Part shown: one piece after another, positions 1 to 8,362 of the stretch
Layout of the letters: the number at the start of each line of letters is the position of its first letter
How positions within the stretch are numbered: position 1 is the stretch's first letter
Origin: Helicobacter hepaticus ATCC 51449
GTDB taxonomy: Bacteria; Campylobacterota; Campylobacteria; Campylobacterales; Helicobacteraceae
Reading direction: 5' to 3'
DNA length: 64,000 nucleotides
Assembly (NCBI RefSeq): GCF_000007905.1
Contig: NC_004917.1
Coordinates: 558,001 to 622,000 of the forward strand
Position numbers and translations under genes: made by a program
Notes under the pieces: generated by a model
The model's input: the letters and a program-made list of their open reading frames with translations, nothing else
What the model was told of the DNA's origin: nothing
Databases searched by the model: none

Positions 1-55
1 TTATCAGCATACTCACAATCGTAGCTACTGCGCTTAAAAATGTGCCTAAAACCAT
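1..55 (-). CDS. YggT-family membrane protein, N-terminal fragment (partial)
   Basis: Only the first 18 codons are inside the window. The minus strand reads a good ribosome-binding site (AAGGAATAAAGG) followed by ATG at 55..53 and the peptide MVLGTFLSAVATIVSMLI, a hydrophobic first segment. It lies 25 bases downstream of the gltX stop on the same strand, so it is probably co-transcribed. The YggT assignment rests on the short sequence and on recalled H. pylori gene order, where a YggT-like gene follows gltX2; the rest of the gene is needed to confirm it. Confidence 0.5.
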   Translation of the reverse strand, partial: MVLGTFLSAVATIVSMLI

Positions 56-80
56 TCCTTTATTCCTTCCTTAATTGGAT

Positions 81-1406
81 TTACTTGCTTAAACGCACAA
101 TATCACGCAAGAAAAAGCGCAAATATGGATAGATTTCACTCAACTCTAAACCTTGAGTTTGCCCCGTAAGAAGTATCCGTAAAGGTTTAAAAAACTTTTT
201 ACCCTTAAGAGAGCTTTTTGCCATAAGTGCATTTTTAAATGTGTCATAGTCATTTAAAGATTCATCATAAGATTCTATCATTTGATGCAAAATATCATAG
301 AGAATTTTACACTCATTTTCAAAATTTTCACCCTCTTCATTTTGGGCAATACATTTTGGGCTAAAAATACGTTCTATTTTAGAGCGAATCTCATTTAAAG
401 TGCTTGCCTCTTGCAAATGTAGTTTTCCAAGTGCGCCTATGGAGCTATCTTTGCTATCAAGCAAAAGAGCAAATTCTTGTTCATTGAGCATTTTGAGATG
501 CTCTCTATTCAAAAAACGAAGTCTTTTAATATCAAATTTTACAGGCGATTTGGCAATATTTTTAATATCAAACCAATTATAAGCGTCTTGAAGTTTAAAT
601 ACTTCTGTAGGTGTGTGATTTCCCATTGAAATAAGATAATTCATAATAGCTTGAGGTAAAAACCCCTCTTCAAGTAACCAAGCTACTGATGAAGCATTAT
701 CGCGTTTGCTCATTTTACTCCCACTCTCTCCAAGTATAATAGGCAAATGCGCGTATCCTAATACCTTATCATAACCTAAAGCACGATGAATAAGAATCTG
801 ACGAGGTGTGTTACTTACGTGGTCTTCGCCACGCACAATAAAACTTATATCATAGAGCATATCATCAATTGCGCAGGCAAAATTGTATGTAGGAATACCA
901 TCTTCTTTTAAAATTACAAAACTATCTATTTCGTGTGCCTCAAAACGCAATGTGCCTTTGATGGCATCTTCAAAACTAATAGCCTCACTTGCTCCTCGAA
1001 TACGCACCACAGGCTTAGTGTTACTTGATTTTTCAATTTCTGCCCAAGAAGGATCATAACGAAAAGGTTTTTTTTGTTCTTTTGCCTCAAGTCGTTTGGA
1101 TTCTAAAAACTCTTTAGAACAATAACAATAAAAAGCCAAATCCTTTGAGATAAGATGCTGTGCAAGCTGACGATGACGTTCAAAATTGCTACTTTGATAA
1201 ACAAGATTATCCCATAATAAACCAAAAAGATTGAGTAAATTAAGAATCTCTTTGTCTTTATCTACAATATTACGCGCAATATCTGTATCCTCAATACGAA
1301 TTAAAAATTTTTGATTTTGCTGCTTGGCTATGATGTAATTAAAAATGGCAGCTCTTAGATTCCCAATGTGCATATCACCCGTAGGAGATGGAGCAAAACG
1401 TAGCAT
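81..1406 (-). CDS. gltX: Glutamyl-tRNA synthetase, GltX2 type
   Basis: Class I aminoacyl-tRNA synthetase of 441 residues. The HIGN signature is at residues 13-16 and KMSKR at about 231-235, with the usual RIEDTD motif near residue 37. The N-terminus (APSPTGDMHIGNLR) matches the second glutamyl-tRNA synthetase of Helicobacter. In H. pylori GltX2 charges tRNA-Gln with glutamate, to be amidated later by GatCAB; that role here is inferred from resemblance. The ATG overlaps the stop of the upstream flagellin-like gene by one base (TAATG), which suggests translational coupling. A GltX1 is expected elsewhere in the genome. Confidence 0.93.
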   Translation of the reverse strand: MLRFAPSPTGDMHIGNLRAAIFNYIIAKQQNQKFLIRIEDTDIARNIVDKDKEILNLLNLFGLLWDNLVYQSSNFERHRQLAQHLISKDLAFYCYCSKEFLESKRLEAKEQKKPFRYDPSWAEIEKSSNTKPVVRIRGASEAISFEDAIKGTLRFEAHEIDSFVILKEDGIPTYNFACAIDDMLYDISFIVRGEDHVSNTPRQILIHRALGYDKVLGYAHLPIILGESGSKMSKRDNASSVAWLLEEGFLPQAIMNYLISMGNHTPTEVFKLQDAYNWFDIKNIAKSPVKFDIKRLRFLNREHLKMLNEQEFALLLDSKDSSIGALGKLHLQEASTLNEIRSKIERIFSPKCIAQNEEGENFENECKILYDILHQMIESYDESLNDYDTFKNALMAKSSLKGKKFFKPLRILLTGQTQGLELSEIYPYLRFFLRDIVRLSK

Positions 1407-1975
1407 TATCTTCCTTTAAACATTTGAGTAAATGCTTGCGGATTAAACTCCTCAAAATTATAACCATTCTCTTGCTTAGGATTTGTAGGTTCTATCAGAG
1501 CTTCGCTTAAATCAAGGAGCATTTGAGTGATTTCATTTGTTTTTTCCTCTACATAAGAGATAAACGAATCCATAGGGGTGTTTGCGCAAGATGGTGTATG
1601 TGATGTACTTTCACAAAGCGACATAGGATTATCAATCGTGATAGTATAAGTTTTTGTATTTAAATGCGTATGTAGCTGCGTATCAAAAAGTTTAACACCC
1701 ATAAATGAAGTATTATTTATAATTTCCTGCATAGCACTTTTAACTTGAGCAATTTGTATATCTTGACTTTGAATATCTACACTTTGAGCAAGCTTGAGGA
1801 GCTTTTTAAGAGCAATAGAGGCACTTTGGAGCGCACCTATAAATTCATTTGCACCTTTAATATCCTCACTGAATCTATGGATAGCTCTCGCACTTTGGGC
1901 AGACATAGGTTGTCCCATTTCATCAGTAAATTGTGCGTTTATATGTCTCTGCAGAGTAGATAAAATATCTTGCAT
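1406..1975 (-). CDS. Short flagellin-like protein
   Basis: The product is 189 residues from the ATG at 1975, which has GAGG six bases upstream; an in-frame ATG at 1990 is less well placed. Residues about 40-110 resemble the flagellin D0/D1 helices: a segment like GANEFIGALQSASIALK, then a MQEIINNTSFMGVKLFD block that recalls the flagellin NTTSFNGKxLL motif. The canonical N-terminal INTN segment and the C-terminal D0 helix of flagellin are not visible, and the protein is far shorter than FlaA/FlaB (about 500 residues). It may be a minor filament or junction protein, an export or assembly factor, or a degenerate flagellin. It is translationally coupled to gltX downstream. Confidence 0.55.
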   Translation of the reverse strand: MQDILSTLQRHINAQFTDEMGQPMSAQSARAIHRFSEDIKGANEFIGALQSASIALKKLLKLAQSVDIQSQDIQIAQVKSAMQEIINNTSFMGVKLFDTQLHTHLNTKTYTITIDNPMSLCESTSHTPSCANTPMDSFISYVEEKTNEITQMLLDLSEALIEPTNPKQENGYNFEEFNPQAFTQMFKGR

Positions 1976-2070
1976 TTTTAACCTCATCACATTTTAGAGT
2001 TATTCATTTTAAGCATCTTTTGTTCCATAATAAATTTTAAAGAAAGTTAATGTATCAATGTAATCAAAAT

Positions 2071-2405
2071 AGGCATAGCGATAAGCCGAGTTCTGTCGTG
2101 GGTGGCTATTTATCTAGGATATGTTTCACAACATATCTCAAGCGAAGAATTTATTATCTTAAGACTTTAACCATATTCTTCTTGCTACGAATTGGGTTTG
2201 CATAGACGCCTAACATTGCTGAAAGACCGGTGAGCTCTTACCTCACCTTTTCACCCTTACCTTAAGATCTTAAGATTCTATAAGGCGGTAATTTTCTGTT
2301 GCACTTTCCCTTAGGTTACCCTAGCCATTCGTTAAATGGAATCCTGTCTTTGTAGCTCGGACTTTCCTCTTTTGTAATCAAAAGCAACCACCTACTATGC
2401 CTAAG
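2071..2405 (-). ncRNA. rnpB: RNase P RNA
   Basis: The minus strand carries GAGGAAAGTCCGAGC near the 5' end and AGAACTCGGCTTATCGC at the 3' end, both signatures of bacterial type A RNase P RNA. The terminal segments GGCATAG and CTATGCC pair to form the P1 helix and fix the ends. The RNA is the catalytic subunit that trims the 5' leaders of pre-tRNAs. A TATAAT on the minus strand lies about six bases before the predicted 5' end. It is transcribed divergently from the MarR gene. Confidence 0.95.
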
Positions 2406-2410
2406 CGTAA

Positions 2411-2416
2411 ATTATA
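2411..2416 (-). promoter_or_regulatory. -10 element of rnpB
   Basis: A perfect TATAAT on the minus strand, placed six to seven bases before the 5' end of RNase P RNA predicted from the P1 helix. No clear -35 is seen, which is usual for Helicobacter sigma-80 promoters. Confidence 0.7.
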
Positions 2417-2427
2417 GCAAATTTTGT

Positions 2428-2433
2428 TATAAT
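2428..2433 (+). promoter_or_regulatory. -10 element of the MarR gene
   Basis: TATAAT on the plus strand, about 50 bases before the MarR start and only 11 bases from the opposite-facing rnpB -10. The two promoters are back to back. Confidence 0.55.
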
Positions 2434-2484
2434 CAATGTCTATATCTGTATTTAAACTCAGCTTTTAGAGGATTTAACTCAATA

Positions 2485-2958
2485 ATGGACACACAACACT
2501 TTATCGGTCATCAAGTTGGAGAGACTGCACGATACTTACAAATGTTTTTTATTAATGAACTTAAAACTTACCAACTTAGTTTTGAACAAGGAATAATTCT
2601 CCTTATGGTTTCAGAAAATCCACATACTTGTATTAGCCAAATTGCCAAAGGATTAAACAAAAATAAAGCAACTATTTCTCGCGAAGTCAATTCTCTTGTT
2701 AAAAAAGGATTCTGTATAAAAAATCAAACATCTCATAACCAACGCACTCTATCCCTTACTCTTACTGCAAGCGGCAAGAAAGCTGTTTCATATATGAAAG
2801 AAAAAATCAAAAAAACAGAAGAACTTCTCCGAGCACAATGCTCTCAAGAAGAAATTGATATTTGTTTTGACATACTGCATCGCATTCGTCTCACACTTCA
2901 ATCAAGCTTTAAAAAACAAAAATTAACGGGGGGGGGGGCAGATTCTATTTCTACATAA
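2485..2958 (+). CDS. MarR-family transcriptional regulator with a G-tract at its 3' end
   Basis: A 157-residue winged-helix regulator. The recognition region reads CISQIAKGLNKNKATISREVNSLVKKG (about residues 50-76), followed by a wing (TSHNQRTLSLTLTASGKKAV) and C-terminal dimerisation helices, as in MarR proteins of 140-160 residues. Such proteins usually repress efflux, detoxification or stress genes; the target is not evident. The last codons run through 11 consecutive G, giving a TGGGADSIST tail. A change in tract length would replace this tail (see findings). It converges on the DASS transporter gene with two bases between stops. The ribosome-binding site (AGAGGA) is rather far, about 12 bases, from the ATG. 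Confidence 0.85.
   Translation: MDTQHFIGHQVGETARYLQMFFINELKTYQLSFEQGIILLMVSENPHTCISQIAKGLNKNKATISREVNSLVKKGFCIKNQTSHNQRTLSLTLTASGKKAVSYMKEKIKKTEELLRAQCSQEEIDICFDILHRIRLTLQSSFKKQKLTGGGADSIST
2928..2938 (+). repeat. G11 homopolymer tract in the 3' end of the MarR gene
   Basis: Eleven uninterrupted G, flanked by AAC and CA. Tracts of this length are typical contingency loci in Helicobacter and Campylobacter, prone to slipped-strand changes. At 11 G the frame ends at the TAA at 2956-2958. At 10 G it would run to a TAA at 2987, and at 12 G to a TAA near 3027, adding about 10 or 24 residues of new sequence. Confidence 0.9.
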
Positions 2959-2960
2959 AG

Positions 2961-4457
2961 CTACCCCAAAAACCATCGCCAGTAGATAAAAGCAAAAATT
3001 GGGACAGCTACAAGCCCTACAAGGCTTAATAAAAAACCAAATCTTACCATATCCCACGCTTTAATATTGCCTTGAGAGAAAACGATAGCATTAGGTGGCG
3101 TAGATATGGGTATCATAAAAGAAAAACTTGCACAAATAGTAAGAGCAAGCATTGTAATTGTGGCTTCATTGCTAACTAAAAATGACTGCGTAGCAGTATA
3201 AACAATAGGGAGCAAAATTGCAATGAGTGCAGTAGTATTTAAAAAACCTGTGGCAATAAGCGCACATATACAAGCTAAAAATAAAAATATGATAAAAGGC
3301 AATCCCGAAAATTGTGCAAAAAATCCTTCAAAGGCACTACTAAGTTCAGATTGAGAAAAAGCAGTAGCAATACAAAACCCTGCGCCAAATAAAAATATAA
3401 GCTCATAGGGGATTGATTTAGAATCATCCCAATCTAAAAAACCAATTTTTGGCACAAACATTAAAAGTCCAAAGGCAAGCAAAATAATATTTTCATTCAA
3501 GCCTAAGCCATTATAAAAAGGTTTAATAGGAGAATTAATAAAAAGAAGCACAAGGAGTGCAACAATAAAAAAGAGGAGACGTTTATGTGCAGAGCTCACT
3601 TCTACATCAGCAAAAACATTTATTTCTAAATGATATTCATTCGTATTGCGCGAAAGGATATAAATCATTGCATAAAGCATAAGGCAAGTTAATGGTGCCA
3701 TTATAAAAATCCAAGTGGTAAAGCTTATACCATCAAAACCCAAACGTTCCAAGAATCCTAAAAATATCAAATTAGGTGGAGAACCAATAGGTGTAGTAAT
3801 ACCACTAATGCTTGCACCAAAAGCAACTGCAAGTAAAAAACGCATTTTTAAAAAATAATCTTGCGTGATTGAGAGTGCGATAGGCAGGAGTAAAATAGCA
3901 GTTGTAGAATTTGAAAGTGCTGTGCCTAAAACCACAGAAGCTAATCCAAGCGCAGATATTACACCTTTTGGAGTGCTTGGAAAAAGCCCTAAGAATTTTT
4001 TAGCTATAACACGATGTAAACCAATTTTTTCCGTCGCAGTCGCCAACATAAAACCGCCCAAAAATAGATAAATAATAGGATTTGCATAATTTTGTGTGGC
4101 ACTTTTAGTATCTAAAATCCCAAAACTTGGAAAAAGAATGATGGGCAAAAGCGAAACGACCCCTAAGGGTAAAGCTTTGTTTGTCCAAAGCGTAACAAGC
4201 AAGGCAATAATGCCAAGAAGCGCTGAAACCTTAAAAGATGCTTCAAGATAGAATCTTGCTAATGCTGCAGCTATTAAACCAAGCACAAGAGCTACTACCA
4301 TACCGATGACTATTTTAATAAAACGCTCTTGCTTTGGCATCTCTTGTGTAAGAATCTCTTCTGTCCCCTGAACATCTTGTATATTTGTTGTATTATCTTT
4401 TTTTTCTTGTTCGTTTGTGGATTGTTCTTGTGGTTTTTTTCTTCTTCCTCGTGGCAC
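2961..4457 (-). CDS. DASS/SLC13-family sodium:dicarboxylate (or sulfate) symporter
   Basis: An inner-membrane transporter with about 12 hydrophobic segments and the DASS signatures SNSTTAILLLPIALSI, TPIGSPPNLIFLG and, near the C-terminus, SFMIPISTPPNAIVFSQG, the paired SNT and TPPN-type motifs that bind sodium and the anion. Substrates in this family are C4-dicarboxylates, citrate or sulfate; the sequence does not decide. I place the start at a GTG at 4457, preceded by AAGGAC with four bases spacing (498 residues). A longer in-frame version from 4517 would place a TATAAT promoter inside the gene. The first 60 residues are hydrophilic (RGRRKKPQEQ...), a cytoplasmic extension longer than usual. 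Confidence 0.85.
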   Translation of the reverse strand: MPRGRRKKPQEQSTNEQEKKDNTTNIQDVQGTEEILTQEMPKQERFIKIVIGMVVALVLGLIAAALARFYLEASFKVSALLGIIALLVTLWTNKALPLGVVSLLPIILFPSFGILDTKSATQNYANPIIYLFLGGFMLATATEKIGLHRVIAKKFLGLFPSTPKGVISALGLASVVLGTALSNSTTAILLLPIALSITQDYFLKMRFLLAVAFGASISGITTPIGSPPNLIFLGFLERLGFDGISFTTWIFIMAPLTCLMLYAMIYILSRNTNEYHLEINVFADVEVSSAHKRLLFFIVALLVLLFINSPIKPFYNGLGLNENIILLAFGLLMFVPKIGFLDWDDSKSIPYELIFLFGAGFCIATAFSQSELSSAFEGFFAQFSGLPFIIFLFLACICALIATGFLNTTALIAILLPIVYTATQSFLVSNEATITMLALTICASFSFMIPISTPPNAIVFSQGNIKAWDMVRFGFLLSLVGLVAVPIFAFIYWRWFLG

Positions 4458-4491
4458 AAATGTCCTTAAATATATTGAGTTAAAGTGTAGG

Positions 4492-4497
4492 ATTATA
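4492..4497 (-). promoter_or_regulatory. -10 element of the DASS transporter gene
   Basis: On the minus strand TGTGATATAAT forms an extended -10, 34 bases before the GTG start chosen for the transporter. It supports the shorter start. Confidence 0.55.
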
Positions 4498-4544
4498 TCA
4501 CAAAATATTTCAACCAATCCTTTTTATTCTGTTCTCATTTATTT

Positions 4545-4569
4545 TATACATATACCCCCTATATGTATA
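4545..4569. promoter_or_regulatory. Perfect 10-bp inverted repeat, candidate operator of cadA
   Basis: TATACATATA, five C, then TATATGTATA: two perfect 10-base arms around a 5-base spacer. It sits upstream of the candidate -10 of cadA (about -28 to -52 from the predicted start), a position suited to a repressor or a MerR/ArsR-like regulator. It is about 50 bases from the opposite-facing -10 of the transporter. No adjacent metalloregulator gene is present; the nearby MarR protein is only one of several possibilities. Confidence 0.6.
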
Positions 4570-4584
4570 TTTACAAATTTATGC

Positions 4585-4590
4585 CATAAT
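4585..4590 (+). promoter_or_regulatory. Candidate -10 of cadA
   Basis: TGCCATAAT gives a CATAAT hexamer with an extended TG, about 30 bases before the ATG of cadA. TATAGAAT at about 4601 is an alternative. Confidence 0.4.
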
Positions 4591-4621
4591 CATATCTATT
4601 TATAGAATATAAGGATTTTTT

Positions 4622-6709
4622 ATGAAGCAGCATATTCTTATACTTAAAGGTATTGATTGCGCAAATTGTGCACAGCGCATAGAAGATGCACTCAATGCAC
4701 TCCCAAATACAAAAGAAGCTAATATTGATTTTAGCACGAATATGCTTTATATCTATACAGATAATCTCACAAAAGTTATACACACTATCACACATATAGA
4801 ACCACAAGTGAGCGTATTAGAAACATCTTCATCTTATATCTCTCCACTACAAGAAGATACAAAACATTCACACGAATTACTCTCTATAAGTATTTTTATA
4901 GCCATATTCATCTTTTGTATGGCTGCACTTCATATAGATTCTCTATATATTCCTCCCATTGTTGCTTATATTTTACTTAGTATAGTTTATATAGGTTCAG
5001 GAATACCTATATTTAGCGCAACTTGGAGAAATTGCAAAAATAAACTATTTTTTGATGAACACTCCCTTATGCTTTTTGCCACACTCGCAGCATTGTGTAT
5101 TGGTGAGATAAGCGAAGCTGTAGCAGTTATGCTTTTTTTTCGTGTAGGTGAATTTTTAGAATCTCTTGCAGTGCAAAAATCTAAACGCTCTATCAATGCA
5201 CTTTTGCAAATTATGCCTGATATAGCACACAAAAAGCATAATGACACTTTACAAGACTTGCACCCACAAGAATTGAGTGTAGGAGATATTATCGTTATTA
5301 AGGTAGGAGAAAAAATCCCCACTGATGGCATAGTGCTTAAAGGAAAAAGTTATTTAGATATGCGCTCAATTAATGGAGAGAGCGTGCCTGTGAGTATAAA
5401 TGAGGGGCAAAGTATTATCGCAGGAGCAATCAATACAACTGCTATGCTTGAAGTGCGCGTAGAAAAACCCTTTAAAGATTCTCATATTGCTAAAATTGCC
5501 AAGCTTACACAGGAAGCAAGCGCAAATAAAGCCAAAACGCAAAAAGTAATTACTTCTTTTGCTCGTATTTATACGCCTATTATTTTTTTTCTTTCTCTAA
5601 GTCTCGCTCTTATCCCACCTCTTTTTGATGAACAATGGCACGAATGGGTTTATCGCGCACTTGTAGTAATGATGATAAGCTGTCCTTGTGCACTTGTTAT
5701 TGCTGTGCCTTTGGGATACTTCGCTGCCATTGGGCAAGCAAGTGCCAAAGGGATTTTATTTAAAGGCTCAACTTACCTTGAAACCCTTGCTCAAGTAAAA
5801 AATATTATCTTTGATAAAACAGGAACGCTTACGCTTGGCACATTTGAAATTCTTAGTATTGTGCCAAATGAAGGCTACACGCAGCAAGACTTACTTGAAA
5901 TTGCTTCATTAGCAGAACAAAACTCAAATCACCCAATAGCTACTTGTATCAAAAATCACCTTAACACAATGTGCCATATAGAATCTTATGAGGAAATAAG
6001 TGGTAAGGGTGTGCGACTTTTGAGTGATAAAGGCGAGATTCTCGCAGGAAATGCTGCGCTTATGCAGGAAAATCATATCTCCTTTACACCTATACATACA
6101 CCCCATACAACCATATATGTCGCACTTAAAGGAACTTATGTGGGGCATATCCTTATCGGAGATAAAATTAAAGAGGGAATAAAAGATGATTTAAAAATGC
6201 TCAAACACTATGGTATAAAACATTTCGCAATTCTTAGTGGAGATAATCAAACCAATGTAGATTGCCTTGCTAAAGAGCTAGGTATATCTCACGCTTATGG
6301 GAATCTTTTACCCGCACAAAAAGAACAAAAACTAGCTGAATTTATGGAACAATGGCAGGAAAAAATTGCATTTGTGGGTGATGGCATTAATGATGCAATA
6401 GTGCTTAGACGCAGTGATGTGGGCATAAGTATCAATACCGGAGAAACTAGTAATGATATTAGCAAAGAAAGTGCGGATATCATTTTACAACATAATTCGC
6501 TTCAAGGGCTTGTGCAAGCATTTAAAATCGCTCATCATACACGCTCTATTACTTGGCAAAATATTAGCTTTGCACTAGCAAGCAAACTCGTGCTGATTAT
6601 TTTGAGTATAATGGGCATAGCAAATATGTGGCTTGCTGTATTTGGTGATGTCGGCATAGCACTTTTAGCACTTTTGAATGCTATGCGCCCTCCACGCTCT
6701 AAAAATTAA
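4622..6709 (+). CDS. cadA: Heavy-metal (Cd/Zn/Co) exporting P1B-type ATPase
   Basis: A 695-residue metal pump. The N-terminal heavy-metal-associated domain has the GIDCANC site (residues 10-16). The transmembrane metal site is CPC at residues 354-356, the phosphorylated aspartate lies in DKTGTLT starting at residue 398, a P1B HP pair is in NSNHPIA, and the hinge reads GDGINDAIVL, differing slightly from the usual GDGINDAPAL. Size and motifs match H. pylori CadA (recalled at about 686 residues), which exports cadmium, zinc and cobalt. The gene faces away from the DASS transporter, and a palindrome lies in its control region. It is followed convergently by rny. The ribosome-binding site AAGGAT is well placed. 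Confidence 0.92.
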   Translation: MKQHILILKGIDCANCAQRIEDALNALPNTKEANIDFSTNMLYIYTDNLTKVIHTITHIEPQVSVLETSSSYISPLQEDTKHSHELLSISIFIAIFIFCMAALHIDSLYIPPIVAYILLSIVYIGSGIPIFSATWRNCKNKLFFDEHSLMLFATLAALCIGEISEAVAVMLFFRVGEFLESLAVQKSKRSINALLQIMPDIAHKKHNDTLQDLHPQELSVGDIIVIKVGEKIPTDGIVLKGKSYLDMRSINGESVPVSINEGQSIIAGAINTTAMLEVRVEKPFKDSHIAKIAKLTQEASANKAKTQKVITSFARIYTPIIFFLSLSLALIPPLFDEQWHEWVYRALVVMMISCPCALVIAVPLGYFAAIGQASAKGILFKGSTYLETLAQVKNIIFDKTGTLTLGTFEILSIVPNEGYTQQDLLEIASLAEQNSNHPIATCIKNHLNTMCHIESYEEISGKGVRLLSDKGEILAGNAALMQENHISFTPIHTPHTTIYVALKGTYVGHILIGDKIKEGIKDDLKMLKHYGIKHFAILSGDNQTNVDCLAKELGISHAYGNLLPAQKEQKLAEFMEQWQEKIAFVGDGINDAIVLRRSDVGISINTGETSNDISKESADIILQHNSLQGLVQAFKIAHHTRSITWQNISFALASKLVLIILSIMGIANMWLAVFGDVGIALLALLNAMRPPRSKN

Positions 6710-6790
6710 GCCTTTGCATTCCAAGTATGTTTTCTTTATTTTTTATTTGTTAATTCCATTACGCATCTGCTCTTTAAAAAACTTTTTATC

Positions 6791-8362
6791 CTATCGTGCA
6801 AATTCAACCGCTCTTGTTTCTCGTATGACACTCACTTTAATTTCTCCGGGATATTGCAAAGTAGATTCTATCTCTTTGGCAATTTCTCGCGCAAGAATAA
6901 CGCTTTGCCCATCGCTTACTAAATCTGCACGAGCAATCACACGAACTTCGCGTCCAGCATTAATTGCATACGCTTGTTTTACACCAATTTTATCCATAGC
7001 TATGCGTTCAATATCTTGCATACGTTTTAAGAAATTCTCTAACGCTTCTCTCCTGGCACCCGGACGAGCAGCTGAGAGGGTATCTGCTGCACACACTGCT
7101 GCACATTCAATGCTTTGAATCTCCTCATAGCCGTGATGAGCTTTGATTGCATTAATAACCACGGGGTGTTCCTTATAGCAAGTGCAAACTTCCACACCCA
7201 AATCTACGTGACTACCTCCTAACTCTTGTGTGAGAGCTTTACCAATATCGTGCAAAATTCCTGCTCTACGCGCAAGTTTTTCATCACCTCCAAGCTCTCC
7301 TGCAATAATCGCTGCGAGATTAGCCACCTCAATGGAATGCCCAAGTGCATTTTGCCCAAATGATGCACGATAGCGCATTTTACCAAGCAAAAATTTCAAC
7401 TCTGGGTGCATATAACCAAGTTCCATATCAAGCACGATATTTTCACCATCTTGGCGCATTTGCTCGTCCATCTCATCTTTTACGCGCTCATAGACTTCTT
7501 CAATGCGTGAGGGCTGAATGCGACCATCTTCAACAAGTTTCTCTATTGTCTTTGTCGCAATAGCACGGCGATAGAGATTAAAACTGCTTAAAATAATGCT
7601 ACCGGGCGTATCATCAACAATGACATCAACACCACTAATTGTCTCTAAAGTCTTAATATTACGCCCCTCTTTGCCAATAATACGACCTTTGAGTTCATCA
7701 TTAGGTAGATTAATTACATTTACCAATCGCTCAGTAGCAAAATCCCCTGCATAACGCGTAGTAGCTTGAGCTAGAACGAAATTTGCTTGTTTTTTGGCTT
7801 CATCATACGCTTGCTTTTCATAACGCCGAATAAGAAATGCTTTCTCTTCAATAAGCTCCTCTTCAAGATGAGAAAGCAAAATATTTGTGGCTTCCTCTCT
7901 TGTCATTTGAGCATATTTTGAAAGAACATCAAGCATCTCTTTTTTGATATGTTGATATTCTTGCTTGAGCTTGTCTTGCTCTCCTTGAGAACGCAAAAGA
8001 CGCACTTTAAGCTCGGCAATCTCTTGCTTTTCTTTTTCTACTTCTTGTTTTTGATTATTAAGCTGCTGATAACGATTACTTTCTTCTTTATCAAGTTTAG
8101 CAAGACGAGATTCATAATTTTTGTGCAATGTTGCACACTCTTGCTCATATTCTTGCTTTAAGCGCATTTGCTCCTCTTTTATCTGCATATGATGTTTTTG
8201 AAGTATATTCTGCGCTTCATATTCAATCGCTTTAGCTTTCGCTTTGGCTTGCTCAATAATTATTTGAGAATTAGAATGAAATATCTTTCTACTGATGAGA
8301 TATACACTCACGCCGACTAATAACCCAAAGATTATGCTTCCTATTGCATACCATACTCCCAT
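6791..8362 (-). CDS. rny: Ribonuclease Y
   Basis: A membrane-anchored endoribonuclease that starts mRNA decay. In order: an N-terminal transmembrane helix (residues about 4-24), a long charged coiled coil to about residue 190, a KH domain with GRIIGKEGRNIKTLE (about 215-230), and an HD domain with the catalytic HDIGKA (about 368-373). The length of 523 residues is normal. Its first 74 bases overlap the 3' end of the upstream 5-FCL gene on the same strand. In H. pylori it is recalled beside the 5-FCL, lipoprotein and ftsY genes, as here. Confidence 0.95.
   Translation of the reverse strand: MGVWYAIGSIIFGLLVGVSVYLISRKIFHSNSQIIIEQAKAKAKAIEYEAQNILQKHHMQIKEEQMRLKQEYEQECATLHKNYESRLAKLDKEESNRYQQLNNQKQEVEKEKQEIAELKVRLLRSQGEQDKLKQEYQHIKKEMLDVLSKYAQMTREEATNILLSHLEEELIEEKAFLIRRYEKQAYDEAKKQANFVLAQATTRYAGDFATERLVNVINLPNDELKGRIIGKEGRNIKTLETISGVDVIVDDTPGSIILSSFNLYRRAIATKTIEKLVEDGRIQPSRIEEVYERVKDEMDEQMRQDGENIVLDMELGYMHPELKFLLGKMRYRASFGQNALGHSIEVANLAAIIAGELGGDEKLARRAGILHDIGKALTQELGGSHVDLGVEVCTCYKEHPVVINAIKAHHGYEEIQSIECAAVCAADTLSAARPGARREALENFLKRMQDIERIAMDKIGVKQAYAINAGREVRVIARADLVSDGQSVILAREIAKEIESTLQYPGEIKVSVIRETRAVEFAR

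Noticed and set aside
4458-4517. Longer N-terminus for the DASS transporter
   Set aside because: This stretch contains an extended -10 TATAAT, while a GTG at 4457 has a well-spaced AAGGAC.
6678-7118. Plus-strand open frame of 146 codons
   Set aside because: Mostly the complement of rny, with only its first part in the intergenic space; no start signal.
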